In this document: piece by piece, positions 46,172 to 55,758 of the stretch
Numbering within the stretch: position 1 is the stretch's first letter
How the letters are laid out: every line of letters starts with the position of its first letter
DNA from: Acetobacterium paludosum
Lineage (GTDB): Bacteria; Bacillota; Clostridia; Eubacteriales; Eubacteriaceae
Reading direction: 5' to 3'
Length of the DNA stretch: 64,000 nt
Assembly: GCF_008086595.1 (NCBI RefSeq)
Contig: NZ_RXYA01000014.1
Location: forward strand, 62,001-126,000
Position numbers and translations under genes: made by a program
Notes under the pieces: generated by a model
The model's database searches: none
What the model was told of the DNA's origin: nothing
The model's input: only the letters and a program-made list of their open reading frames with translations

Positions 46172-46250
46172 TGATCAACACCACCACTACGATTGTGGTT
46201 GGATCTGTATTGCCTTCATTGTTTTCATAGATCATGCCGTCATATTTTGC
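46172..46250 (-). pseudogene. fragment of a BspA/LRR-type surface protein gene
   Basis: The minus strand reads KYDGMIYENNEGNTDPTTIV, matching the N-terminal region GTIYETNAGNTDPTATVI of the intact surface protein at 48524-52807. It is bounded by stops and has no start, so it is a relic of a second copy. Confidence 0.7.
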
Positions 46251-46306
46251 ATCATCAACAGATTTTATGGTAAACTAAAGAAAAGCAAAGAAGGATGTGA
46301 CACTCA

Positions 46307-47014
46307 ATGGCCCTAAAAATTGCGGTATGCGACGATAATCCCAGCGACAGGCAGCGTCTGCTATCGCTTATTAAATCAGTACATTCCGACAGCAAGTGCA
46401 CCGCCTATGAAAGCGGTGAAATGTTGCTCTGGGATTTTGACAGCGGCGCTCGTTTTGACATCATATTCCTTGATATTTTTATGGCCGAAATGACTGGAAT
46501 TGACGCGGCAAAACACATTCGTATGACAGAATCCGAAACACTTTTAATCTTTGTCAGCAGCAGTAATGATTTTTATCGGGAATCCTATGATCTTTATGCC
46601 TTCAACTACCTCATTAAACCACTGACTGAAGACAAGCTGAACGAGGTTCTGGGCCGGGCCCTGAAACAGCTAAACAAAGATGCAAATCAAGTGATTCGTA
46701 TCCCTTTCATGGGCAGCCTGCATACCATCCACTGCAACCAGCTTTTGTATCTTTCGAGCAAACAGCACACGGTGAATTTTCACCTGAAAAGCGGTGAAAC
46801 TTTAAAATCCTATGGCAAACTGGACGACTTTATCTCACAACTGCCCGCCGAAAGCTTCATGCGCTGTCATCAGAGCTATATTGTCAATTTGAACCAGGTA
46901 ACTGCTATGACAACCAGTGAATTCACCCTTGGTGACATCAGCATTCCTATTTCCCGAAGCTACTCCGGACAGGCCCGGAACCAGTATCACGAACTTTTGT
47001 TTCGTAACTTTTAA
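46307..47014 (+). CDS. LytTR response regulator (AgrA-like)
   Basis: The 235-residue protein has a receiver domain (IAVCDDNPSDRQ, phospho-acceptor Asp in IIFLDIFMAEMTGID, Lys in YLIKPLTEDKL) and a LytTR DNA-binding domain (about 130-232; IHCNQLLYLSSKQHTVNFHLK, FMRCHQSYIVNLNQV). It should bind paired promoter repeats when phosphorylated by the kinase encoded 11 bp downstream. Such systems control surface proteins, toxins or peptide signals. The large surface protein convergent with it is an attractive target, though no peptide pheromone gene was seen. Confidence 0.92.
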   Translation: MALKIAVCDDNPSDRQRLLSLIKSVHSDSKCTAYESGEMLLWDFDSGARFDIIFLDIFMAEMTGIDAAKHIRMTESETLLIFVSSSNDFYRESYDLYAFNYLIKPLTEDKLNEVLGRALKQLNKDANQVIRIPFMGSLHTIHCNQLLYLSSKQHTVNFHLKSGETLKSYGKLDDFISQLPAESFMRCHQSYIVNLNQVTAMTTSEFTLGDISIPISRSYSGQARNQYHELLFRNF

Positions 47015-47025
47015 GGAGTCATAAA

Positions 47026-48357
47026 ATGATCTATCTAACACATGTCTGGGAAATGATATGGCACAATCCCGGTACCGTTACCGTTGCCATTGGTGGGATG
47101 CTGCTGTATTTCTGCTTTCTTCGGCCCCGCTGGAAATGGTGGCTGTACCCGACGATGCTGACGCTGACCTTCTTTTCCCTGCCGCTGCTGACGGTCCTGT
47201 TTGCCGCAGTGTTTCATCAGCCCAGCTCCTACAGCGTGTTGATGTCCGGCCTCGGGTATTGGATTGATATAATGGTGTTGATCGCCTTTCGGGAGGATTT
47301 GGGAGCGATGATGGCCTTTCTATTCACTCAAGGCATTCTCAACCGATTATTCACCTTCTGTGGTTTTATTCTGCACATTCCACTAAGTACGGCGGTTGGC
47401 GGTGATCTGGAAACAGGTATGTCGGCGGCACTAATGCTGGTGGTGATGTACACTGTGATTTTACTTTTATCCTGGCTGGTACTACGTGAAAAAGGCCGCC
47501 GGCTGATTCAAACCGAGCTGCCACGTCATAACTGGTTCGCCCTGGCGGGCTTCGCACTTTCTGCTAAGCTGATCATTGATTTCTGCTCGGACTATGCCTT
47601 TGAATTAAACCCCTATTCCGATATCAAAATCATCTGGGCCATGATCGCCGTCTGCCTCTTTTCCCTGGCAGTCCTCGTTTTGTATCTCTACAACATGATT
47701 TCCACCATGAAACATCTGGAACTGAAATCCGCCTCGAATCGGCTGGTTTTTGAGAAGGAAGCACAGCAACGGTATTATGAAGCCCAGCTTCATAATCAGG
47801 AGGAGCTGCACCGGATGAAGCACGATATGAACGGACACCTGAGCACTGTCGCCCAGTTGCTTAAAGAGAATAACCGAGACGAGGCTGTCCACTACCTCGA
47901 CAGCCTCGGAGATTACGCTGAAAGCCATCAGAAAAAGCTGTATTCCGACGACCCTTATCTTAACGCCGTGGTCACAAACTATGCCGCACTTTTTTGGGCC
48001 AACAATACGACCTTCGAATACGATATCCAGGCGGGCCGGATGGTGCTGAACCAGGTGGAAATGTGCATGGCCCTAAATAATGCGCTGCAAAATGCACTGG
48101 AAGCCTCACTAAAACTACTGCCTGAGCAGCGTAGTGTTCAATTACAAATCAAAACAAAGCAGCGCCGTTTTCTGTTTCGAGTTACCAATCGCTTCAACAA
48201 CGAGATTATCATGAACGGCAAGGTCCCGCAATCCACCAAGAAAACTCCCGGCCACGGCTATGGCCTCCTGAGCATCCGAGACGCGGCAGAGTCTCTCGGC
48301 GGCTTTATTACTTGCAACATTGAAGGAGATCTATTTGTACTGGATGTCTCCATCTGA
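47026..48357 (+). CDS. GHKL sensor histidine kinase (AgrC/NatK-like)
   Basis: The 443-residue protein has an N-terminal sensor with about six membrane helices (1-230), a coiled-coil linker and a dimerisation helix containing the phosphorylated His in HRMKHDMNGHLSTVAQLL. The GHKL ATPase domain has an N-box (ALNNALQNALEA) and a G-box (GHGYGLLSIRDAAESLGG). It should phosphorylate the LytTR regulator encoded just upstream. The lack of agrB/agrD leaves its ligand unknown. Confidence 0.9.
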   Translation: MIYLTHVWEMIWHNPGTVTVAIGGMLLYFCFLRPRWKWWLYPTMLTLTFFSLPLLTVLFAAVFHQPSSYSVLMSGLGYWIDIMVLIAFREDLGAMMAFLFTQGILNRLFTFCGFILHIPLSTAVGGDLETGMSAALMLVVMYTVILLLSWLVLREKGRRLIQTELPRHNWFALAGFALSAKLIIDFCSDYAFELNPYSDIKIIWAMIAVCLFSLAVLVLYLYNMISTMKHLELKSASNRLVFEKEAQQRYYEAQLHNQEELHRMKHDMNGHLSTVAQLLKENNRDEAVHYLDSLGDYAESHQKKLYSDDPYLNAVVTNYAALFWANNTTFEYDIQAGRMVLNQVEMCMALNNALQNALEASLKLLPEQRSVQLQIKTKQRRFLFRVTNRFNNEIIMNGKVPQSTKKTPGHGYGLLSIRDAAESLGGFITCNIEGDLFVLDVSI

Positions 48358-48442
48358 AGGTCATTTTTTATCTTTTCAATGGGGATCTGGTTTACCTGTA
48401 AATGCCCAGGTATCGGACAAAATGATCGGAAAGCGCATAATT

Positions 48443-48497
48443 CAAAACGGAAGATCCCTGCTTGAGTTTAACTCTAAGCAGGGATCTTCCGTTTTGT
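48443..48497. terminator. bidirectional terminator between convergent genes
   Basis: A 21-bp perfect stem (CAAAACGGAAGATCCCTGCTT with its complement) has a 13-nt loop and A/T tracts. It serves both the kinase gene and the convergent surface-protein gene. Confidence 0.92.
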
Positions 48498-48523
48498 TAT
48501 TAACGTTTTTTTCCGAGTGGCAC

Positions 48524-51500
48524 TCAGTCATTTGTTTTAACCAGCCGAATTTCAATGGCCTCCAGGCGCAGGCTCCGACCTTCGGTTCCGGCACTTTCGC
48601 CGTCGGCAGACCATTTTGTTTCCCAGCCGTCATTCTGAACATGGACCCGGTACTGCACCGAATACCCTGGCATATCCACCAGCCGAATCTGAATCGCTTC
48701 CAGCCGCAGGCTCTGGCCCACGGTACCGGCGATATTACCCTCCGATGTCCAGGTATTTTCCCAGCCGCTGTTCTGGATATGGGTACGGTATTCAATGTGA
48801 GCCCCGGCTGGCAGATTATCCCCGGTGAGGTTAATCTCAATCCCCTCCAGGCGCAGGCTCTGACCCTCGGTTCCGGCACGCGTACCGTCAGCTGCCCAGG
48901 TGTTTTCCCAGCCGATATTCTGGATATGGGTGCGATAAGTGACGCCATCTGGGACCGTGATTTCGTTTTTGATCCACTGGGCATACAGGGTTGACGTTGC
49001 TGCTGCAGTAAAGTCCGCCCCGTCGGCATAGGCGGTGCCGGTACCGTCTTGTTTGGTATTCCAGCCGACAAAAGTATAGCCGGTGCGGTCAAAGGTATTT
49101 TTAACCAGTGCTTGTTTCATTGATTCGGTAAAGACCTGTTCCGACATAGTGCCAATCCCACCGTTTTCGTTGTAGGTTAGGGTATATGTTTTAACCGGAA
49201 CAGGCGTTGGAACAGTCTCATCATACGCAACAGCGTAGGTGGAGAATTTTTTGGCGGTCAGTTTTATGGTTTTGCCGTCGTCAATCAGCTCAATTTTCTC
49301 GCCGTCAATATTCGCTGTTGTGGTAATCATATTGACATCCATACCATGGTAGCGATAAATGACATAATCTGTTTTGCCTTGAAGCGAAGGATCAAGCGGG
49401 ATCAATACCTCAATCAGATCAGGCAGTTCGCTGACTGTTGCTGGTGTGGACGAACCAATTGTTTTCAATACGGAAAAATCAATAAACATCCCCACAGTTC
49501 TTCCAGTTGCTGCCGCAGCGGCAGCGGCAGTTATAGCCCCTGCATTTGGTGCCGTTTCGTCTTTTGCTTCAGCTGCAAACCTGATCTCGACTAAATCTCC
49601 CTTTGCTGCTGATTTTTTATCAGCATCGGTAAACTGCTTTTCAAGATTTCCGACAACAATTTCCGGCGTGTCTGCTTTCACCTCAACCTCACTGTTCATC
49701 GTTCCGGCTGGCAAAATGATGGTACTTGAAATGCTATAATTGGCATTATTGATAGTGACAAGGGTGGTCACCACAATAGCGCCCTTACTGACCACCAGAT
49801 TATAGTTGCCATTGGGCACGTTATTAATGGTAAAGCCCCCGTTTTCATCGGTGGTGACGCTTACGCCGATTTGAGCGTTGCCCTGCATCAGCTTAACTTC
49901 GGCACCAGACACCGGCTGACTATTGCTGTCCGCAACCGTTCCCGACACCGTGAACGTGTTTTTGTTGTCGGTCCACTGAGCATACAGGATGATGCTTTCT
50001 GCAACGGATGCACTGAATTGTGCACTGTCGGCGTAAGAGGTGCCGCTGCCGTCGGCACTGGTGTTCCAGTTTTTAAAGCTGTAGTCAGCACGTGTGAATG
50101 TGTTGACACTCAGGTTCTGGGGACTGCCTGCGCTGATCTGTTGTGATATCATGTCGCCCGTGCCGCCGTTGGCAGCATAGCTGACGCTAGTTACGGGAAT
50201 GGCCTCATAATTGGCAGTCACTGCGACGGCATTCCCCGGCATGGTAAAGGTTGTGGTTGCAGCGGCGGCATTAGTAAACGTAACACCGTCACCCGCAACC
50301 GTCCAGTTTGTGAATCGCTGTCCGGTTGCTGGTGTGGCCGCCGTAATGGTAACCGTTGTTCCGGTGCGATAGTCGCCGCTTACGGTTCCCTTAGTTACCG
50401 TAAGTGGATAGGATAATGCCCAGCCATACCAGTAACCATTAGGAATACTGGTATCAGCGGCCTCGTATGCGGCTATAGCCCCAGGCGTGTTCCCGCCGAT
50501 AATGGTGAGATTGGTGGGTTTGCATGCTTTAAACGCATCTTTGTCAACCGTTGGTGGGGTTGCCCCCACGGTGAGGTTACTCAATAGCAGGCATTGAGAA
50601 AATGCTTCCATACCGATAGCGGTTACCGTTGGCACTGCCACCGTGGTTAAGGCTCTGCAACCAGCAAATGCGGCAGCCCCGATTGAGGTTACCTTCGGTA
50701 TTTCCACCGTGGTTAAGGCTTTATCATTTATAAATAACTGGTCGTTAATTGAGGTGATCAGAGGCATTTTTACCGTTGTTAAAACCCTGCAGTTAGCAAA
50801 TGCAGCGATGCCAATTGTGGTTGCCGCCGACATCTCAGCTGTTTCCATTTTTTCACAGTTAGCAAAGGCGCCGGTATTGATTGTTTCTACCGCTGCCATA
50901 TTGATATGAACCAATGCGTCATCCATAGAAAATGCCCCCTCGTCGATTAAGGTTACCGCTGGCACTTCGACACTGGTTAACGCCTGGCAGCCATTGAATG
51001 ACTCTTTACCAATTGCGGTTACCGTTGGCATCGTAACGGTGGTTAAAACCTCACAATTACAAAATGCCGAGTCTTCAATTGATTTGACATCATCTGCCGC
51101 AAACAGGTGTGTCACGGTTGCTTGAACAGTCGCTATATCGATTGCCAATCCGTCTGTTTTGGTATTGTCCGCATTGGTAGCATAGACCTTTTTATCACTT
51201 CTTAGAACACCGTAGCCTGGTTCTGCCGGTGTGGTTTCAGTCCACTGGGCATACAGGACAACGCTTTCTGTGTCGGATGCAGTAAATTGCGCCCTGTCGG
51301 CGTAGGAGGTGCCGCTGCCGTCGGCACTGGTGTTCCAGTTTTTAAAGCTGTAGCCAACACGTGTAAATGTATTTTTAGTAAGGGACTGTGGACTGCCTGC
51401 GCTGATCTGCTGTGGTGTCATGTCGCCTGCGCCGCTGTTGGCATCAAAGCTGATGTTGGTTACCGGAATGGCCTCATAATTGGCAGTGACGCCGGTAATC

Positions 51501-52807
51501 TTCCCTGGCATAATAAAGGTCGTGGTCATATCCGTCGCATCAATAAACGTGACGCCGTTACCTTTGCCTTCAGGTGTCCATGTCGTGAAACGATAACCTG
51601 CTTCCGGTGTGTCCGCCGTAATCGTGACCGTTGTGCCGGTACGATAGTCCCCGCTTGCTGTTCCCTTAGTTACCGTAAGTGGATAGGATAATGCCCAACT
51701 ATACCAATAACCATTGGGAGTACTGGTGTCAGCTGCCTCGTATGCTGCTATGGCCTCAGGCGTGTTGCCGCCGACAATTATGAGGTTGGTGCATGGACAG
51801 TCATAAAACACATCGGTGCCTACAGTAGGTGGGGTAGCTCCGACGGTGAGGTTAGCTAAAGCTCTGCAATCTTTAAATGCACCCGTAGAAATCGATGTTG
51901 CCTTAGGTATGCTCACATTAACTAGAATGCGACAATCTTTAAATGCACAAACATCAATTGTGGTTACCGCCGGCAGGTCCACCGTAGTTAATCCCCGACA
52001 ATTAAAAAATGCACCATTAGAAACTGATGTTACCTTAGGCATCTGCACATTATCTAAACGTGTACATTCTCTAAATGCACCCTCACCCATTGATATTACC
52101 GCCGACAGATCGACTGCTTTTAAGTTACTGCAATCAGAAAACGCCTGGAGACCAACTGAAGTTACCTTTGACAGATCAATGTCGGTTAATTTAGTGCACT
52201 TTTCAAATGCCCACTGCGGAATAGATGTTACCCCGGGTAGTTCGATCTTTGTTAAATTAGTACAATTAGAAAATGAGGCTTGTCCAATTGATGTTGCCAA
52301 TGGCAGGTTCACTATGGTTAATCCACTGCACCCATAAAAGGCATTTTCTCCCACTGAGGTTACCGCTGACATTGGCTTCTCCATCGTTAATTTAGCGCAA
52401 TATGAAAATGCCTTGACACCAATTGAGGTTACCTTTGACAGATCGACGTCGGTCAATCCAGTGCAATAAAAAAATGCCTTTTCACCAATTGTAGTTACGT
52501 CTGACAAATCAACAGCAGTTAACTTAAAGCAGTTGCTAAACGCCTCCGCCTTAATTTCCATTACCCCAGTGGCCACAAACAGATGGGTCACGGTCGTTTT
52601 ATCAGCGATTACCGTTGCGGTTGGATCTGTATTGCCGGCATTGGTTTCATAGATCGTCCCGTTACTTTGCAGCACGCCGTAAACCTCGCCGTCCGCTTGT
52701 ACCGGCATGGTCATTGGCGGCAACAGCCCGGTCACCATGACCACCGTTAGCAGCAGTGCCAAAATTCTCTTTCCCATTGTTTTGCTGAATGTTTTTTTAA
52801 TCTCCAT
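48524..52807 (-). CDS. large surface protein: BspA-type leucine-rich repeats, InlB-type repeats, ChW repeats
   Basis: The protein has about 1427 residues. In order it has a signal peptide (RILALLLTVVMVTGLLPPMTMPVQA) and a first BspA/TpLRR array (units like IGEKAFFYCTGLTDVDLSKVT). A bacterial-repeat beta domain and an InlB B-repeat (FKNWNTSADGSGTSYAD) follow, then a second LRR array with the same two domains. A carboxypeptidase-regulatory-like beta sandwich (VSGTVADSNSQPVSGAEVKL), a further InlB repeat and three C-terminal ChW repeats complete it. It is an adhesin or biofilm-type surface protein held to the wall by ChW. I chose the start at 52807 because AGGAGG lies 7 nt before it; an ATG at 52894 does not have one. 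Confidence 0.92.
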   Translation of the reverse strand: MEIKKTFSKTMGKRILALLLTVVMVTGLLPPMTMPVQADGEVYGVLQSNGTIYETNAGNTDPTATVIADKTTVTHLFVATGVMEIKAEAFSNCFKLTAVDLSDVTTIGEKAFFYCTGLTDVDLSKVTSIGVKAFSYCAKLTMEKPMSAVTSVGENAFYGCSGLTIVNLPLATSIGQASFSNCTNLTKIELPGVTSIPQWAFEKCTKLTDIDLSKVTSVGLQAFSDCSNLKAVDLSAVISMGEGAFRECTRLDNVQMPKVTSVSNGAFFNCRGLTTVDLPAVTTIDVCAFKDCRILVNVSIPKATSISTGAFKDCRALANLTVGATPPTVGTDVFYDCPCTNLIIVGGNTPEAIAAYEAADTSTPNGYWYSWALSYPLTVTKGTASGDYRTGTTVTITADTPEAGYRFTTWTPEGKGNGVTFIDATDMTTTFIMPGKITGVTANYEAIPVTNISFDANSGAGDMTPQQISAGSPQSLTKNTFTRVGYSFKNWNTSADGSGTSYADRAQFTASDTESVVLYAQWTETTPAEPGYGVLRSDKKVYATNADNTKTDGLAIDIATVQATVTHLFAADDVKSIEDSAFCNCEVLTTVTMPTVTAIGKESFNGCQALTSVEVPAVTLIDEGAFSMDDALVHINMAAVETINTGAFANCEKMETAEMSAATTIGIAAFANCRVLTTVKMPLITSINDQLFINDKALTTVEIPKVTSIGAAAFAGCRALTTVAVPTVTAIGMEAFSQCLLLSNLTVGATPPTVDKDAFKACKPTNLTIIGGNTPGAIAAYEAADTSIPNGYWYGWALSYPLTVTKGTVSGDYRTGTTVTITAATPATGQRFTNWTVAGDGVTFTNAAAATTTFTMPGNAVAVTANYEAIPVTSVSYAANGGTGDMISQQISAGSPQNLSVNTFTRADYSFKNWNTSADGSGTSYADSAQFSASVAESIILYAQWTDNKNTFTVSGTVADSNSQPVSGAEVKLMQGNAQIGVSVTTDENGGFTINNVPNGNYNLVVSKGAIVVTTLVTINNANYSISSTIILPAGTMNSEVEVKADTPEIVVGNLEKQFTDADKKSAAKGDLVEIRFAAEAKDETAPNAGAITAAAAAAATGRTVGMFIDFSVLKTIGSSTPATVSELPDLIEVLIPLDPSLQGKTDYVIYRYHGMDVNMITTTANIDGEKIELIDDGKTIKLTAKKFSTYAVAYDETVPTPVPVKTYTLTYNENGGIGTMSEQVFTESMKQALVKNTFDRTGYTFVGWNTKQDGTGTAYADGADFTAAATSTLYAQWIKNEITVPDGVTYRTHIQNIGWENTWAADGTRAGTEGQSLRLEGIEINLTGDNLPAGAHIEYRTHIQNSGWENTWTSEGNIAGTVGQSLRLEAIQIRLVDMPGYSVQYRVHVQNDGWETKWSADGESAGTEGRSLRLEAIEIRLVKTND

Positions 52808-53178
52808 GTCATTTCCTCCTGAATTTTTCACTTCATTGCAACGTTTTTGAAAAATAGCACTATTTTTAAGGCCATGCTGATTTATTTGCCGCACTTTTTA
52901 AAGTAAATTTTTACATAGAGATAATCCTATCAGATAAACAGACCCGATAACCGTACTCGACATAAATAACCGCTTTGCCGACATATTTGACATTATCAGC
53001 GTATTTTCATTCGTCACTTGGGTGATATATCCACAAAATAAATGTAAAAAAATGGCACCTAAAAAAGCCATCGTTAACCGTAAGGTTTCGATGGCTTTAA
53101 TCTTTTCAATTGGTACCGATTTACCTAAAGAGTCTCAGGCAGCTCACATCTGCGCCCTGATCCGCCGGCACGGTTTCC
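52808..53178. other. intergenic region with divergent promoter for the surface protein and a terminator
   Basis: Apart from the terminator at 53061-53098 I see AT-rich sequence that should hold the surface-protein promoter. No gene or LytTR-type direct repeat could be called with confidence. Confidence 0.45.
53061..53098 (-). terminator. terminator of the GGDEF gene
   Basis: AAAGCCATCG and CGATGGCTTT arms flank an inner AACC/GGTT stem, with a T run on the minus strand. Confidence 0.75.
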
Positions 53179-54735
53179 TCATGAACGGCCTGCAACTGGG
53201 GCCTGGTAAAATTGGGCATTGTTCCGGCCATTGTTCTTAACCTGATACATCACCTGGTCCGATTTTTTGATCAGTACCTGAATCTCACTGCCATCATCCG
53301 GGTAAAGGACAATCCCGATGCTGGCAGTAACCTGAATCTGGTCCTTCCCGAGATCAACTGGCGCTGCGACAGCAGCCAGAATTTTGTCGGTCATTTGCGC
53401 GACAACCGTACTGGTATCAATTTCGGTTAACAGAATCATGAATTCGTCGCCACCAAAGCGAGCAAAGGTGTCGGTTTTTCGCAAGATCGCCGAAATCCGG
53501 TCACTGATGGTCACCAATACTTTATCCCCAGCATCATGGCCAAAGCCATCATTAATGTCTTTGAGATGATCAACATCCAATGAAATCACCGCAATTTTAT
53601 GATTGTTTCGCTGGGCATTTGCTTTGGCCATCTCAAAGCGATCATAAAAGAGCATCCGATTGGACAAACCGGTCAAACTGTCGTGGGTTGCCAGTTCCAA
53701 TAATTGATTCTTAATCTCATTCATTTCAGTGATGTCACTGATACTGATAACAAGGCATTTTTCACCGTGGGCCATGATGATTTTTGATGAAACAAGCCCC
53801 GTGATCAAACGGTCATTCTTGGCTTGAAATTGCATTTCGAAATGACTCACCTCATTCCCCTCAGCTAAAGCATAGGTCATCACCCGCCGATCCGCGACAC
53901 TGACCCACAGACCTATTTCGAGACTGGTTTTGCCAATCACTTCAGAGGGTTCATATCCGGTGATCAACCCAAAACCGGCGTTGACTTCAAAAATCTTGCC
54001 GTCTGACAAGCGGGTCAGCATGATCGCATAGGGTGAGGAATTAAAGGTGGCATTATATTTCTCTTTTTCGGTTTGAACCTCTTCAAACAGCCGCCGACTG
54101 ACCATATTGCTGAAGCTCATGATGATTAAAATACTCAGCGTCAGATAGGAAATCAGGGCCAGGGCATCCACCAGTCCGGTTTTGAAAAACTCGCTGGTCT
54201 CTGGCGTGTAAATCATCAAAAAAACAAACCGTGCCGCACTGACTAAAACATACCCCGCCAGGAAAATACCGGTTATTTTAGCAATCGCTCGGGATGGTCG
54301 GTCGATCCGGTGAAAGATTAACCAGACGGATTGACTATTCATGACGATCAGCATGACTGAAATAACGATTTCGCGAATCACCAAATTATTTTGAATCAGA
54401 CTGAAATAACTTAGGACAACCACAAAAATTGTAATGAGACCGTAGTTATGGATGTTTCTTCGGGCGGTATTAAAAAATTGTTCCAGCCCCCTCAAGACAA
54501 AAAAAGAACCGATGACCACAAACGAATTGGCCACCACCACGGACCATAAATCCGGAATGACACCACGGAAAGCAATCAGTAAAAAACCGACAAACTGCAA
54601 TATCATATCTGCCAGCAGAAAACTCAGACCGTTAAAAACCTTTTTGTATTGATTCCAGATGATCGCAATGACGCCGATATTAACGAGACTGACGATCAAA
54701 TTGATCAGGACAATTGTTTTGATATCTAAGGTCAT
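53179..54735 (-). CDS. membrane PAS-GGDEF diguanylate cyclase
   Basis: The 518-residue protein has six to seven N-terminal membrane helices (about 5-215), a PAS domain (about 230-345; FNSSPYAIMLTRLSDGKIFEVNAG) and a GGDEF domain (ATHDSLTGLSNRMLFYDRF, DVDHLKDINDGFGHDAGD, ARFGGDEFMILLTE). The GGDEF site is intact, and an RKTD I-site lies five residues before it. It should synthesise c-di-GMP in response to a membrane or PAS signal. It lies close to the surface adhesin gene but on its own transcript. GAGGAGG precedes the ATG. Confidence 0.92.
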   Translation of the reverse strand: MTLDIKTIVLINLIVSLVNIGVIAIIWNQYKKVFNGLSFLLADMILQFVGFLLIAFRGVIPDLWSVVVANSFVVIGSFFVLRGLEQFFNTARRNIHNYGLITIFVVVLSYFSLIQNNLVIREIVISVMLIVMNSQSVWLIFHRIDRPSRAIAKITGIFLAGYVLVSAARFVFLMIYTPETSEFFKTGLVDALALISYLTLSILIIMSFSNMVSRRLFEEVQTEKEKYNATFNSSPYAIMLTRLSDGKIFEVNAGFGLITGYEPSEVIGKTSLEIGLWVSVADRRVMTYALAEGNEVSHFEMQFQAKNDRLITGLVSSKIIMAHGEKCLVISISDITEMNEIKNQLLELATHDSLTGLSNRMLFYDRFEMAKANAQRNNHKIAVISLDVDHLKDINDGFGHDAGDKVLVTISDRISAILRKTDTFARFGGDEFMILLTEIDTSTVVAQMTDKILAAVAAPVDLGKDQIQVTASIGIVLYPDDGSEIQVLIKKSDQVMYQVKNNGRNNAQFYQAPVAGRS

Positions 54736-54846
54736 CTTTCAACCTCCTCGCGGTGAAATTCATTTATTCTAAGCATGAAGGGACGGTTCTTTCGTGTTCT
54801 AACCAATGGAGTCTGCACGACAGATCTGTCCCTCTGATCACATCCA

Positions 54847-54887
54847 TAAAAAACGATTCTGAGCAGAGGACACTCCGTTCAGAATCA
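54847..54887 (-). terminator. terminator of the flavoprotein gene
   Basis: GATTCTGA and TCAGAATC arms with a 16-nt loop are followed on the minus strand by a run of T. Confidence 0.65.
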
Positions 54888-54905
54888 CTTTTGTTTACAA
54901 CCCTT

Positions 54906-55547
54906 TCAGACCATCAGTTCGACGCCCAAATCAAAGGCTTTTTGACAGTCCTGTGGGAAAACATCCCGACGGCGCTGGGCCTTGGCCTCGACATTGAAAG
55001 CCGTTGCCTCATATTTCGAGTAATCATCAAACTGCCAGGTATCCGTGGCTTCCAGCGTTTTTGCGCTGCCGAAGAACCGCGTAAGAATGCCTTCATACCC
55101 TTTGAATTTCATGTCATATTTTATTTCTTTCAAAGCCTGCTCGGGTGCGTTCATCGTGAAGATGAACCCGGTTTTGATTTTCTTCGGGAACAGCACCGAG
55201 TGGTCACTGTCGTAAACCAGGTACTGGAAAAACAACCGTTCCAGGAATGAACGCATTTCCCCGGTAATTTCGCCGAAATAGATCGGCGAACCCAGAATCA
55301 GTGCATCGGCCTTTTCAATCTTTTCGAAAATCGCCGAAAGATCGTCTTTTACCGCACACTTCCCGTAACTCTTGCCGCCCTTTCGCTTGCAGGCAAAACA
55401 GCTGATACAGCCTTTGTAGTTCAGATCATAAAGGTCAATAAGCTCGGTTTGGGCACCCTTTGAAGCCGCGCCTGCCAGCGCTTTTTCGAGCAGAATCGCT
55501 GTATTTCCATTTTTTCTGGGACTGCCGTTGATGGCAATAATGTTCAT
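54906..55547 (-). CDS. iron-sulfur flavoprotein / NAD(P)H-dependent FMN reductase
   Basis: The 213-residue flavodoxin-fold protein starts MNIIAINGSPRKNGNTAILLE (FMN loop) and has a Cys cluster CISCFACKRKGG..KC and the flavin-side SPIYFGEITG. It should pass electrons from NAD(P)H or ferredoxin to an acceptor. It lies 34 bp after the small membrane ORF that follows jetC on the same strand and no terminator is seen between, so read-through from the Wadjet operon is possible. AGGAGG precedes the ATG. Confidence 0.88.
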   Translation of the reverse strand: MNIIAINGSPRKNGNTAILLEKALAGAASKGAQTELIDLYDLNYKGCISCFACKRKGGKSYGKCAVKDDLSAIFEKIEKADALILGSPIYFGEITGEMRSFLERLFFQYLVYDSDHSVLFPKKIKTGFIFTMNAPEQALKEIKYDMKFKGYEGILTRFFGSAKTLEATDTWQFDDYSKYEATAFNVEAKAQRRRDVFPQDCQKAFDLGVELMV

Positions 55548-55581
55548 AAAATACTTCCTCCTAGTTTCCTGATTTATAAAA

Positions 55582-55716
55582 TTATTTTCTACCGTTTATA
55601 ATATAAACGTTTAAATCACATGATCCCAATCTATAAAGAGCATACCATATATTTATAATTAATGGTACTAGTGTAATAACAATAACACTGATAATAAATG
55701 AGTTACACAACATCAT
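55582..55716 (-). CDS. 44-residue single-span membrane peptide downstream of jetC
   Basis: A reading frame MMLCNSFIISVIVITLVP..., hydrophobic to about residue 27, then a short polar tail ending YIINGRK. GAGG lies 8 nt before the first ATG. It starts 43 bp after the jetC stop and ends 34 bp before the flavoprotein start. No homologue is recognised. The good ribosome site, correct spacing and tight placement argue for a real gene, but its size means chance cannot be excluded. Confidence 0.55.
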   Translation of the reverse strand: MMLCNSFIISVIVITLVPLIINIWYALYRLGSCDLNVYIINGRK

Positions 55717-55758
55717 AATATCATCCTCTTTTTTTTAATCAGAAAAAATCTATCATCA

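Noticed and set aside
48320-48994. Open frame on the plus strand opposite the ChW repeats
   Set aside because: It is a shadow of the repeat-rich surface protein, and begins inside the kinase gene and terminator.
50400-52560. Regularly spaced repeats suggestive of a CRISPR-like array
   Set aside because: They are in-frame leucine-rich repeat units with varied sequence inside a long coding region.
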